Source: Neisseriaceae bacterium (GTDB lineage Bacteria; Pseudomonadota; Gammaproteobacteria; Burkholderiales; UBA11063). From it: a stretch of DNA of 64,000 nucleotides. Of the stretch, positions 50,355 to 58,862 are shown one piece after another. The first letter of the stretch is position 1, and each line of letters opens with the position of its first letter. The notes beneath the pieces were generated by a model, which was given only the letters and a program-made list of their open reading frames with translations, was not told the origin of the DNA and did not search any database. The translations under genes and the position numbers were made by a program. The stretch is taken from assembly GCA_947446595.1 (NCBI GenBank), contig CANFGS010000004.1, forward strand, positions 20,990 through 84,989, written 5' to 3'.

Positions 50355-50969
50355 ATGCAAATAGTATGTATTTCCGACACTCATGGACAGCAAGATTATC
50401 TGAATCTGCCTGAGGGTGATATGCTTATTCATGCAGGTGATTTGACATTACGTGGAACTGCTAGCCAAATTAATGAGAGCCTTAGTTATTTTGCCAAATT
50501 ACCGCATAAATATAAAGTAATAATTGCTGGAAATCATGATTTTGGGCTTGAAAATAAAAACCCAGATATTATTATGCCCTCAGAAATAATTTATTTAGAA
50601 AATAACTCAGTTACTATTGAAGGCCTAAAAATATGGGGTTCACCTGTAAGTACCCCTTACTATGACTGGGCTTTTATGTGGGATGAACGCAAGCGTGAAA
50701 TACTATATCAGTCAATTCCAGATGATACTGATATAATAATTAATCATGGTCCTGCTTTTGGAGTTCTAGATTATACTACCAAACAAACCAATGCTGGTTG
50801 TGAGTTTTTACTAAAAAGAATACATGAAATAAAGCCTAAACTTTTTGTATGTGGTCATATCCATGAAGACTATGGCGTGCGTGAAATTGATGGTACAAAG
50901 TTTGTAAATGCAGCAATTCTAAATAGACAATATCAAATTGCAAATTCGCCAATTATAATATCTATTTGA
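50355..50969 (+). CDS. Calcineurin-like metallophosphoesterase
   Basis: A 204-residue phosphoesterase with all five metal motifs: CISDTHGQ at the N terminus, IHAGDLT, AGNHDFG, INHGPAFG and CGHIHEDYG. These bind a di-metal centre. Homologues are found from bacteria to animals (MPPED-like); the natural substrate is unknown. It is probably co-transcribed with the glycosyltransferase gene. Confidence 0.88.
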   Translation: MQIVCISDTHGQQDYLNLPEGDMLIHAGDLTLRGTASQINESLSYFAKLPHKYKVIIAGNHDFGLENKNPDIIMPSEIIYLENNSVTIEGLKIWGSPVSTPYYDWAFMWDERKREILYQSIPDDTDIIINHGPAFGVLDYTTKQTNAGCEFLLKRIHEIKPKLFVCGHIHEDYGVREIDGTKFVNAAILNRQYQIANSPIIISI

Positions 50970-50987
50970 GCAATTTAGATTCAAAAA

Positions 50988-50996
50988 TGATATAAT
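50988..50996 (+). promoter_or_regulatory. Extended -10 promoter of metI
   Basis: TGATATAAT lies 34 bp before the metI ATG and 19 bp after the phosphoesterase stop. Confidence 0.5.
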
Positions 50997-51029
50997 AATT
51001 TACCTTTAAACATATTACACGGATTATAT

Positions 51030-51695
51030 ATGGGAATTTTGTTAGCAGATATTAATTGGTCTGACATTATTGATGCAACTAAAGATACTCTATTTATGCT
51101 TGGAGCATCTGTTTTTTTTAGTGCTTTAATTGGGATACCAATTGGAATCGTGCTTTATTTAACAGCTAAAAAAAGAATTTTGGCGAATGGGTTTATTAAC
51201 AATATTTTGTCACTAACAGTAAATGTATTACGCTCTATTCCGTTTATTATACTATTAATTGTGATGATGCCTCTTACAGTAATGTTGGTTGGTACTTCTC
51301 TGGGAGCTGTGGGGGTTATTCCACCATTAGTTTTTGGGGCTTTTCCGTTTTTTGCGCGATTAGTAGAAAATTGTCTTCAAGAGTTAGATGATGGAGTTAT
51401 TGATATGGCAAAATCCTGTGGAGCAAGTGTTTGGCAAATAATCTGGCATATTCTACTCCCAGAGATATTACCAGGGATTGTGGGTAGTGTAACTGTAACA
51501 GCAATTGCCTTAGTGTCATATACTGCTATGGCAGGTACTGTTGGTGGTGGAGGCTTGGGGGACTTGGCTATTCGTTATGGTTATCAAAGATTTCAAACTG
51601 ATGTAATGATAATAACTGTAGTGATTCTGGTATTTATGGTTCAAGCGATACAGTATATTGGTGACAAAATAGTCATGTACGTAAAAAAATATTGA
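51030..51695 (+). CDS. metI: Methionine ABC transporter permease MetI
   Basis: A 221-residue inner-membrane permease with five helices. The ABC coupling loop reads DMAKSCGASVWQIIWHILLPE, which matches MetI, and SLTVNVLRSIPFIILLI and YTAMAGTVGGGGLGDLAIRYGYQR are family-specific. MetI works with ATPase MetN and substrate lipoprotein MetQ for D/L-methionine; neither gene is adjacent here. AGTCATG-type linkage to the next gene is absent, but only 25 bp separate them. Confidence 0.92.
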   Translation: MGILLADINWSDIIDATKDTLFMLGASVFFSALIGIPIGIVLYLTAKKRILANGFINNILSLTVNVLRSIPFIILLIVMMPLTVMLVGTSLGAVGVIPPLVFGAFPFFARLVENCLQELDDGVIDMAKSCGASVWQIIWHILLPEILPGIVGSVTVTAIALVSYTAMAGTVGGGGLGDLAIRYGYQRFQTDVMIITVVILVFMVQAIQYIGDKIVMYVKKY

Positions 51696-51720
51696 TTAAG
51701 AGGTATAAAAAAGGTTGTTT

Positions 51721-52587
51721 ATGTTTAAAAAACTATTGTTAGTTATTGGGTTTTGCTATTACATCCCAGCTTTTGCGGTTGATTGGCTTAGTTATACGAT
51801 AAATATTAATCAGCATCAATTACATTACTATCAAGGTGGTAAGGGCTCTCCCGTTTTTTTATTAACTGGATACGCTACTACAAGTAATTTTTGGAGCAAG
51901 GCTTTTGTCGAATGTCTAGCATCTAATCATACAGTGTATTTGCTTGATTATTGGGGTATAAATATTGATGATGATATTCCAGGTAATGTAAGTATACAAG
52001 CTATGGCGGATGATTCGTATCAGTTTGCCAAAGCTATGAAGGTGAAGTCTCCTATATTTATTGGCTGGTCCATGGGTGGAGCTGTCACCCAGCAAATGAG
52101 TTTTTCTTATGATGATGATATAAAAAAAGCAGTATTAATTTCGCCACTTACTATTAATAATCAGCCAATAGCTAACGAAAGTGACGAGGCTCCAGAATAT
52201 CATCTTACAAGCTATAATGATATTTTAAACTATGTATTTGATAATAATTTATATTCATATAATAAAAAACAATTAACTAAATATAAGAAGAAACTATTTA
52301 AAGCTAATGAGCAATTATTTCCAGATGAAGAAATAACTGAGAATCAAGTAACTGCTATGAATGACTGGACTAGTAGTCCAGCAACTCTACGCGCGGCAAA
52401 AAAATCTGATACAAAGTATTTGGTTTTTATTTCTAATCAAGATAAAATGTTAACTTCAAATAACACATTGTCTGATACTAAATTATTTAAACATAGTAAA
52501 GTCGTGAAGTTTGATGGTAGTGGACATGATATATCGCTTCAAGATCCCCTTGATTCTTGTAAACAGATTGAAGAATTTATAAAATGA
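51721..52587 (+). CDS. Secreted alpha/beta hydrolase
   Basis: A 288-residue protein with an N-terminal signal peptide (MFKKLLLVIGFCYYIPAFA). The hydrolase fold shows an oxyanion HG-like YQGGKG, the nucleophile elbow GWSMGG near residue 119, an Asp in SNQDKML and the catalytic His in GSGHDISL. The ATG at 51721 was chosen over a TTG 6 bp upstream because AAGG lies at a proper distance. The substrate is unknown. Its stop TGA overlaps the ruvA ATG. Confidence 0.85.
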   Translation: MFKKLLLVIGFCYYIPAFAVDWLSYTININQHQLHYYQGGKGSPVFLLTGYATTSNFWSKAFVECLASNHTVYLLDYWGINIDDDIPGNVSIQAMADDSYQFAKAMKVKSPIFIGWSMGGAVTQQMSFSYDDDIKKAVLISPLTINNQPIANESDEAPEYHLTSYNDILNYVFDNNLYSYNKKQLTKYKKKLFKANEQLFPDEEITENQVTAMNDWTSSPATLRAAKKSDTKYLVFISNQDKMLTSNNTLSDTKLFKHSKVVKFDGSGHDISLQDPLDSCKQIEEFIK

Positions 52588-53168
52588 TAGCTAGAATACA
52601 TGGTAAGTTGGTTTTTGTTCGCCCACCTACAGTTATTGTTGATGTATCTGGAGTTGGTTATGAGCTTGATTTACCAATCCCCGATTGTGCGGTTCTTGGT
52701 AATATTGGTGACACAGTAACACTTCATACCCATTTGGTAATTCGTGAGGATGCTCATTCGCTCTATGGGTTTCTAAAGATAGAAAATCGCGATTGTTTTA
52801 GGACTTTGATTAAGGTCTCAGGTATTGGCCCGAGAATAGCATTAGCTTTATTATCAACTCTTACACCTGATGAATTAAATATAGCACTTGAAGCAACTGA
52901 CGTTACTACCTTATGTAGAACCCCAGGCATTGGTAAAAAGATGGCTGAACGTATGATACTAGAACTAAAAGGTAAACTACATATAGAAAGTGTAAGTACC
53001 AAAGAAGCACCAAATATGATTCGTACTGATATAGCTAATGCTCTAACTAGTCTTGGCTATAATGACAAAGAAATCACTAGGATTATCAAACAATTACCAT
53101 TAGATATTAGTGATTTGAGTCTTGGAATTAAAGAAGCGCTTAAACTTCTAAACAACTTGTCTTCGTAG
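52584..53168 (+). CDS. ruvA: Holliday junction branch migration protein RuvA
   Basis: A 194-residue DNA-binding subunit of RuvAB. It opens MIARIHGKLVFVRPP, has the OB-fold residues HLVIREDAHSLYGF, two helix-hairpin-helix motifs (VSGIGPRIALALLS and TPGIGKKMAERMILELKGKL) and a C-terminal domain III that contacts RuvB. The last codons and the stop TAG lie inside the adjoining tRNA-Arg gene. ruvB and ruvC are not in the window. Confidence 0.96.
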   Translation: MIARIHGKLVFVRPPTVIVDVSGVGYELDLPIPDCAVLGNIGDTVTLHTHLVIREDAHSLYGFLKIENRDCFRTLIKVSGIGPRIALALLSTLTPDELNIALEATDVTTLCRTPGIGKKMAERMILELKGKLHIESVSTKEAPNMIRTDIANALTSLGYNDKEITRIIKQLPLDISDLSLGIKEALKLLNNLSS

Positions 53169-53233
53169 TTAAATGGATATAACGGCCCCCTCCTAAGGGG
53201 CAGTTACAGGTTCGATTCCTGTCGAGGGCACCA
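53159..53233 (+). tRNA. tRNA-Arg (CCT), overlapping the ruvA 3' end
   Basis: A 75-base tRNA with encoded CCA. The acceptor GTCTTCG pairs with CGAGGGC using two G-T pairs; the anticodon loop CTCCTAA sits in a GCCCC/GGGGC stem; the T-loop is TTCGATT. Its first 10 bases are also the last codons and stop of ruvA. An accessory gene pocket starts right after it. Confidence 0.95.
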
Positions 53234-53299
53234 CTTCTATAGTTTTGACTATAAAATTCAAATGGAAAGAAATAATAAAACATACATAATATAGTATTA

Positions 53300-53308
53300 T
53301 GGTACAAT
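53300..53308 (+). promoter_or_regulatory. Extended -10 promoter of the AAA ATPase-RloB operon
   Basis: TGGTACAAT lies 47 bp before the ATG at 53355; TTGTATAAT a few bases later is a second candidate. Confidence 0.45.
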
Positions 53309-53354
53309 ATTTGTATAATTACTTACAAATATACCTATTTTAGATGGTGAATAT

Positions 53355-54647
53355 ATGTTATTAAGCTTTAGTGTAAAGAATTTTCGTTCAATAAAAGATG
53401 AACAAGAAATATCCATGGTTCCAGCAAATATTCAGGATAATACAGAAGCATTAATATTTGATAATGATATTTATGAAAAAACATTAGCCACGGCTGTTAT
53501 GTATGGTCCAAATGCAGGTGGAAAAACCTCTCTTATTAAAGCACTAAATGCAGTTAAAAAGATTGTTACCTCATCTTTGAAAGATAAAGATGCTTTAAAT
53601 GAGTCAATTCAACCATTTTTATTTGATCCTATCACTCCACAACAGCCGACTGAATTTAATGTGGTATTTATTTCAAATAAAATAAAATATGAATATGGAT
53701 TTTCAGCAATTAAGACTCAAGTTTTAAGTGAGTGGTTATACCATTATCCAAAAGGAAGGGCGAATAGATTATTCATTAGAGAATTTAATGAGATTTCTGA
53801 ATCATATGAATATAGTTACGGGGCAGATTATAAAGGGGACAGAAAAGGTACTCAAAATATAACTGATAAGCATAGTCTGTATTTATCAGCATCCGAGCGT
53901 ACATCAGCTGTAGTTACAACTACGGATGTATTGGATTGGTTTCTAAAAAAACTCATCATTATTGGTATTGATGGTGTTCCTAAATTAGTTACCTCAAGTT
54001 TACTGGATGAAAATGAATTGAGTAAGGTAGAAGTTATTAATTATTTAAAAAAATCTGGCATAGAATTATCAGATATAGAAATTACTTCAACTCCATTTCA
54101 TGAAGGATTGCTACCATCTGACATTCCAGAAACAATGAAAAAACATTTTATAGAAACACTTAGAGATAGTACTCGTATAGAAACAATCTTAATTCATTCC
54201 GTTGGAGAAGATAATTATAAATTATCTATAGATGAGGAGTCGTCGGGTACTGTAAGATTATTTGGATATGCGGCTCCTATTTTGGATGCTCTATTAAATG
54301 AAAGAGTTATTATAGTTGATGAACTTAATAGTAATTTACATCCTAGCATAGTTAAATCAATTTTAAATACATTTTCCGACGGTAATACCAATATAAATAA
54401 ATCACAACTATTTTTTACAACACATGATACGTCAATTCTAAATCAAAATAATTTAAGAAGAGATCAAATTTGGCTGTGCGATAGAAATACTGCTTTAGCC
54501 ACTGAGATTTCTAGTGTTGTAGAGTTTAAAATCAGACCTCTACGCAATTATGAGAATGCATATTTGGCAGGTAAATTTAATGCTGTTCCAATTGTCTCAA
54601 AATTAAAACCTAAGCAAAAACAAGATAAGATATCTGGTAACCAATAG
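53355..54647 (+). CDS. AAA family ATPase, RloA/AbiLi-like
   Basis: A 430-residue SMC/OLD-like ATPase. It begins MLLSFSVKNFRSIKDEQEIS, the usual beta-strand opening of AAA_21 proteins, with Walker A MYGPNAGGKTSL near residue 51. The middle part is variable; Walker B is RVIIVDELNSNLHPSIV near residue 318 and the H-loop is FTTHDTSIL near residue 357. It is paired with an rloB gene 17 bp downstream. RloA/RloB pairs correspond to the lactococcal AbiL abortive infection system, so anti-phage defence is the likely role. It lies just after tRNA-Arg, a common insertion site. Confidence 0.87.
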   Translation: MLLSFSVKNFRSIKDEQEISMVPANIQDNTEALIFDNDIYEKTLATAVMYGPNAGGKTSLIKALNAVKKIVTSSLKDKDALNESIQPFLFDPITPQQPTEFNVVFISNKIKYEYGFSAIKTQVLSEWLYHYPKGRANRLFIREFNEISESYEYSYGADYKGDRKGTQNITDKHSLYLSASERTSAVVTTTDVLDWFLKKLIIIGIDGVPKLVTSSLLDENELSKVEVINYLKKSGIELSDIEITSTPFHEGLLPSDIPETMKKHFIETLRDSTRIETILIHSVGEDNYKLSIDEESSGTVRLFGYAAPILDALLNERVIIVDELNSNLHPSIVKSILNTFSDGNTNINKSQLFFTTHDTSILNQNNLRRDQIWLCDRNTALATEISSVVEFKIRPLRNYENAYLAGKFNAVPIVSKLKPKQKQDKISGNQ

Positions 54648-54664
54648 TTTAGAGGGTATGAGAT

Positions 54665-55387
54665 ATGCGTGCAAAAAAACCTTCTGGGCAAATAAAAAGA
54701 AAAGCAAATATAAGAAATGTGAACCCTAAAATTATTATTGTTTGTGAAGGTGAAACAGAAAAAGATTATTTTACTTGTTATAAAGAAAAAATGAAATGGG
54801 CTTCTATACAAGTAAAATCAATAGTTTCTTCTAAGGGCTCTGCTCCAATATCTGTGGTAAGAAGTGCAATTAAAGCACAGGAAGATGCAATTCAGTCAAA
54901 TGGTGTAGATAATAAGTTTGATAATATTTTTTGTGTAATAGATGAAGATAGACACACTACTCATCAAGAAGCACCTCAAGCAATTCATAATTATAATAAA
55001 GATATAGGTAAAAATAACAAAGTTTTTGTTTCAAGAGTATACTCCAATCCTTGTTTTGAGTATTGGCTTCTTCTTCATACATCAGCAGTCACAAAACCAT
55101 ATAAAGCAGAAAGAAATAAATCAAGTGGAGATATTTGTGTGCAAGACTTAAAAAACAGCCATACTTCTTTAAAAGAATATGCTAAAACAAATATCGCTGA
55201 AATGTTTGATTTTTTTAAACAAAATATTTCTAATGCTTTAAAAAATGCATGTATTGCTAGGGATGATGCAATAAAGCGGGAAGATAATAATCCATATACT
55301 CAGATTGATTTATTAATTACTTATCTTCATAATATTGCGGATGGTAAAAAGCTCAAATCTAACATCAGTTTTCTCATGCCGGTATAA
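54665..55387 (+). CDS. rloB: RloB-like protein (AbiLii-like)
   Basis: A 240-residue protein of the RloB family, thought to have a Toprim-like nuclease fold. The acidic sites are CEGETEKDYF near residue 23 and FCVIDEDRH near residue 93, and the family signature NPCFEYWLLLHTS is near residue 136. The N terminus is basic (RAKKPSGQIKRKA), suitable for nucleic acid contact. It is the effector partner of the upstream ATPase in AbiL-like systems; how the pair senses phage is not known from sequence. Confidence 0.88.
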   Translation: MRAKKPSGQIKRKANIRNVNPKIIIVCEGETEKDYFTCYKEKMKWASIQVKSIVSSKGSAPISVVRSAIKAQEDAIQSNGVDNKFDNIFCVIDEDRHTTHQEAPQAIHNYNKDIGKNNKVFVSRVYSNPCFEYWLLLHTSAVTKPYKAERNKSSGDICVQDLKNSHTSLKEYAKTNIAEMFDFFKQNISNALKNACIARDDAIKREDNNPYTQIDLLITYLHNIADGKKLKSNISFLMPV

Positions 55388-55464
55388 TGCTCTTGAAATA
55401 TAGTATGAGAGGGATCCCAACTTTGTTCTATATATTACATAATGCGTTAGCTAGCTGGAGTTTT

Positions 55465-55478
55465 AGGAGATTACTATA
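55465..55478 (+). promoter_or_regulatory. Ribosome binding site and non-standard start of murB
   Basis: AGGAG (55465-55469) is followed after 6 bases by ATA (55476-55478); ATT at 55470 is also in frame. An in-frame TAG at 55464-55466 blocks any start further upstream, and no ATG, GTG or TTG occurs in frame until 55566. Confidence 0.65.
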
Positions 55479-56468
55479 AAAACTAATTTTAGTCTAAATA
55501 AATTTAATACACTTCGATTAAGTAGTATTGCAAGTGAATATATCGTACTTGATGATATATCGAATTTGCCACAAATTGCTAATCAGATAAGTAATAGCAA
55601 GTTTTTTGTCTTGGGCGGTGGCAGTAATATTATTCTGCCTGAGATATTTAATGGAGTAGTAATTCATAATCAATTACTGGGTATTGATTTAGTATCAGAT
55701 ACTGATGATTATGTTTTAGTTAGTGCTAACGCTGGAGAAAATTGGGATTCATTCGTCTTATATACCATCAATAACGGGATGTGTGGTCTTGAGAATTTAA
55801 GTTTAATTCCTGGTACTGTTGGGGCATCACCTATTCAAAATATTGGTGCTTATGGAGTTGAGGTTAAAGATTTCATCGAATCTGTTGAAGTATTTGATAT
55901 AAAATCTAAACAAACCAAAATCATATCAAAATATGAATGTTCTTTTAGCTATCGTAATAGTATGTTTAAGACTCACCCTAATTTGATAGTAACTAAAGTT
56001 ACTTTTCGGTTACTAAAAACTCCTAAACTAAATGCTAGATATGGCGATTTGGTGCATAAACTTTCCGAAATTTCTAATCCAACGCCACTAGATTTAAGAA
56101 ATGCAGTAATTGAAATTAGAAGTAACAAACTGCCAGATCCTAAAATAATTGCTAATGTAGGTAGCTTTTTTCATAATCCAGTAGTAGATATAGCTACCGC
56201 AAATAGTCTAAAAGATAAATATTCTAATCTAGCAGTATTTGCAGTGGATGATACTCATTCCAAAGTATCGGCGGGGTGGATGATAGATAATCTGGGGCTT
56301 AAGGGATACCGACTTGGCAATATGGGGGTTTATGACAAACAAGCTCTGGTATTGGTAAACCATGGTGCTGCAACCAAAACAGAAGTTTTAGAATTTGCTA
56401 GGGTAATTCAAGATAGAGTGTGGCAAGAGTACGGTGTAGTTATCAATATCGAGCCAATTATTATTTAA
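55476..56468 (+). CDS. murB: UDP-N-acetylenolpyruvoylglucosamine reductase MurB, probable ATA start
   Basis: An FAD enzyme that completes UDP-MurNAc in peptidoglycan synthesis. The conserved N terminus NFSLNKFNTLRL lies upstream of the first ordinary start codon (TTG 55566), so I place the start at the ATA at 55476, giving 330 residues. FVLGGGSN and the SLIPGTVGASPIQNIGAYG block bind FAD; YRNSMFK has the active Tyr; GSFFHNPV holds the catalytic Ser and GWMIDNLGLKG is intact. Type I MurB length is ~340. From the TTG the protein would lack its first FAD-binding strand. Confidence 0.9.
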   Translation: MKTNFSLNKFNTLRLSSIASEYIVLDDISNLPQIANQISNSKFFVLGGGSNIILPEIFNGVVIHNQLLGIDLVSDTDDYVLVSANAGENWDSFVLYTINNGMCGLENLSLIPGTVGASPIQNIGAYGVEVKDFIESVEVFDIKSKQTKIISKYECSFSYRNSMFKTHPNLIVTKVTFRLLKTPKLNARYGDLVHKLSEISNPTPLDLRNAVIEIRSNKLPDPKIIANVGSFFHNPVVDIATANSLKDKYSNLAVFAVDDTHSKVSAGWMIDNLGLKGYRLGNMGVYDKQALVLVNHGAATKTEVLEFARVIQDRVWQEYGVVINIEPIII

Positions 56469-56550
56469 AAATCAAATATATTTGAAAATTATTCGCACTT
56501 AAATACTAACTTATAATATAATTATACATATATACAACTAGGAGGTTAAG

Positions 56551-56829
56551 ATGACAGTTATAAAGCAATCACCGATTATAAGAAATATTGATAAAACAGG
56601 GCATATATCACTAGCTTTAGGAATAGAGTTAGCAGGTACTCAAATGTTAGTTACTAGAAATGAAGATGGTACTATTTTATTAAAGCCTGGCAAATTCATT
56701 CCAGATTCTGAAATGTGGTTATATAAAGGTGATGGAGAAAAAAGATTGGATGAAGGCTTAAATTGGGCTAAAAAAAATAAACGTAAAGACAATAGTGATG
56801 AAATTATGGAAAAATTAAAAAGTGCCTGA
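56551..56829 (+). CDS. Antitoxin, AbrB/MazE-like
   Basis: A 92-residue protein in a two-gene operon. Residues 10-50 resemble a SpoVT/AbrB DNA-binding domain: NIDKTGHISLALGIELAGTQMLVT and then GTILLKPG. The remaining Lys-rich tail would bind the toxin. AGGAGG lies 7 bp before the ATG, a very strong ribosome site, in line with higher output of the antitoxin. TATAAT (56512-56517) and the palindrome TATAATTATA (56517-56526) upstream may be promoter and operator. Confidence 0.72.
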   Translation: MTVIKQSPIIRNIDKTGHISLALGIELAGTQMLVTRNEDGTILLKPGKFIPDSEMWLYKGDGEKRLDEGLNWAKKNKRKDNSDEIMEKLKSA

Positions 56830-57118
56830 TTTATTACTTGATTTAAATTACCCAAAATTTCAAGAAGAGTTATTTGACTTAGAAAAAATTGAGCAAACAG
56901 CTTTTTTGAAAACTTGCAAAAAATTAAAGCAGATGACTTGGTCAATGGTCTACAAAGATAGTGGACTAAAATGGGAAGAAATAACTTCAAAATCTAAAGG
57001 TCACGATAAAGTGTTTTCCATAAGATTTTCTAACAAGTATAGAGCTACAGTAATGCGTGATGAAGGTTTTATTGTTTTTATATCAATTCATACAGATCAT
57101 GACAGTGCTTATAAATGA
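56822..57118 (+). CDS. Toxin of the RelE/ParE-like class
   Basis: A 98-residue protein starting at a GTG that overlaps the antitoxin stop by 8 bp. The C-terminal half reads KVFSIRFSNKYRATVMRDEG and ends ISIHTDHDSAYK; this R...H.DHDSAY pattern occurs in small toxin-like proteins paired with AbrB-type antitoxins. Two helices then a beta sheet are expected from the pattern. The target is unknown; ribosome-dependent mRNA cleavage is only a family-level guess. Confidence 0.72.
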   Translation: MPDLLLDLNYPKFQEELFDLEKIEQTAFLKTCKKLKQMTWSMVYKDSGLKWEEITSKSKGHDKVFSIRFSNKYRATVMRDEGFIVFISIHTDHDSAYK

Positions 57119-57148
57119 ATGATACCCACACTCCACAACTACATAGGG

Positions 57149-57216
57149 CATGGATATACCATCCGACGAAAAAAGAGTGATGGGATTAAGTTTTTCCTCG
57201 CCAATCCCACCATATA
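57149..57216. repeat. Degenerate dispersed repeat copy between toxin and permease genes
   Basis: AGGGCATGGATATACCATCCGACG begins like the repeat family (split: AGGGCATGGAT, then CATCCGACG), and TGATGGGATT with AATCCCACCAT forms a hairpin further on. It lies between convergent genes. Confidence 0.45.
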
Positions 57217-57228
57217 CCGCCCGATTAT

Positions 57229-58818
57229 TTACTCTAATACCAAAGCGTTATCGGTTGTTCTTATAGCCTGACATTTAGCTATAAATTTCTTATTGGTGAA
57301 ATAATAAAATGCAAAAATAGCTACAACAACATATACTGCATAAAACGCTTCATTACTAAGATAATCATGTCCGCCATAACTGGAAGGTCCTGCGATAATC
57401 AATATGGTCTCTATCCATAGAAAAACTACAAAAGGTAGTGATATTTTGGCTACTTCAGTGAAGGTGTAACCATCACGACCACGAGCGTTCAGAAGCATAA
57501 ATACGGCCATTAATCCAGTCATGGTAGAGGTTAGGATTAACATATCTTTTGCACCAATAAATACAAAGAAAATTGATTGTACTACAAATAATAGCGTGCA
57601 GATAAACACTGCTCCTGGTAATTTGAAACCACCAGTAGTATCATGATTTCCATTTCGTATACCAACTAAAGAAATCGGGATAATCATATACATTAGAACT
57701 ATTAAGGCAGTAATAAAATTAATTAATACTGACCAACTTTGGAATAAATATAAAAATACTAATGCTACTCCAAAATTAAATATCATAGCTCTTTTCTCAA
57801 AATGATATTTTTTGTCTAAAACAGCAAGCATTGAAGGCATTTGTTTTTCTGCGGCAAGAGAATAAAGTACGCGTGAACCACTTCCAAGAAAGGTAATACC
57901 TGCTCCAGAAGGAGAAATACAAGCATCAGCGTATAAAATCACAGTGATGAAGTTTAAACCAAGAAGAGTAGATATTTGTGCAAATGGGGAGTTAAAATCA
58001 AGTTGATGCCAACCTGATACAGTTAGTTGATTATTATCTAATGCTCCAATAAAAGAAGATTGTAATAAAACATAGATAAAGAAACATAACACAATAGATA
58101 TAATCATTCCAAGAGGTAGATTACGCCCTGGGTTTTTAATTTCACTAGCAAATGATGCACATAACTGAAATCCATTAAAAGAATAAATCATCCCCGCTGA
58201 TGTCATAGCAAGTATAATTGAATTATATCCATAAGGCATAAAACTACCATGGAATGCCGTAAAATTAGCCGGGGTAAATGATGCCCCAATAATTGTCAAA
58301 GCAATAAAAGCTGGTAGAACTACTTTAATCGCAGCAAGTGAGTTATTAACTTTAGCAAAAAATTTTATACCAAACATATTAACAAACCAGTAAGCAACTA
58401 AAAACCCTAAAGTAAATAGTAGCCCTGTTGTGGTAAGTGTGTCATTACTCATTAGGAGGTTTGATAGGGAAGGTGATATTCCAGCAAGGTACTGTACACT
58501 TGCTTGAGCTTCTCCTGGAAGACTTCCGATAAGTTCAAGCCAGATAGCAAAAGCGAATATTACTCCAAAATATTTATTATGAGATAATGCCCCCATCCGA
58601 CCAATAATCCCACGAAATGGAAAAACTGATACTACTTCAGCAATAACTAATGCCATTAAAATAAAAAATATTAGAGTAAGAAACCATGATAAATAAACCC
58701 CAGCACCGGCTGTTTTAGCACCTAGGTAAGAACTAAATAACCAACCACTACCTATTATACCAGTTGTAGAAATTGCGATGACTGAGAGTAGGCCAATCTT
58801 AGGTGTAGAATTTTGCAT
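57229..58818 (-). CDS. APC family amino acid permease
   Basis: A 529-residue transporter with 12 to 14 helices. The first helix reads LLSVIAISTTGIIGSGWLFS, with the unwound GxxxGSG substrate site, and SFNGFQLCASFASEIKNPGRNLPLGM around residue 215 is the helix 6 region of the superfamily. Substrate is unknown. The ATG at 58818 follows TTGGAGAC; an in-frame TTG at 58833 overlaps that ribosome site and was rejected. The MFS gene upstream on the same strand may be co-transcribed. Confidence 0.88.
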   Translation of the reverse strand: MQNSTPKIGLLSVIAISTTGIIGSGWLFSSYLGAKTAGAGVYLSWFLTLIFFILMALVIAEVVSVFPFRGIIGRMGALSHNKYFGVIFAFAIWLELIGSLPGEAQASVQYLAGISPSLSNLLMSNDTLTTTGLLFTLGFLVAYWFVNMFGIKFFAKVNNSLAAIKVVLPAFIALTIIGASFTPANFTAFHGSFMPYGYNSIILAMTSAGMIYSFNGFQLCASFASEIKNPGRNLPLGMIISIVLCFFIYVLLQSSFIGALDNNQLTVSGWHQLDFNSPFAQISTLLGLNFITVILYADACISPSGAGITFLGSGSRVLYSLAAEKQMPSMLAVLDKKYHFEKRAMIFNFGVALVFLYLFQSWSVLINFITALIVLMYMIIPISLVGIRNGNHDTTGGFKLPGAVFICTLLFVVQSIFFVFIGAKDMLILTSTMTGLMAVFMLLNARGRDGYTFTEVAKISLPFVVFLWIETILIIAGPSSYGGHDYLSNEAFYAVYVVVAIFAFYYFTNKKFIAKCQAIRTTDNALVLE

Positions 58819-58862
58819 TGAGTTTGTCTCCAAAAATTTTTTATTAACGATATTAGTTTATA

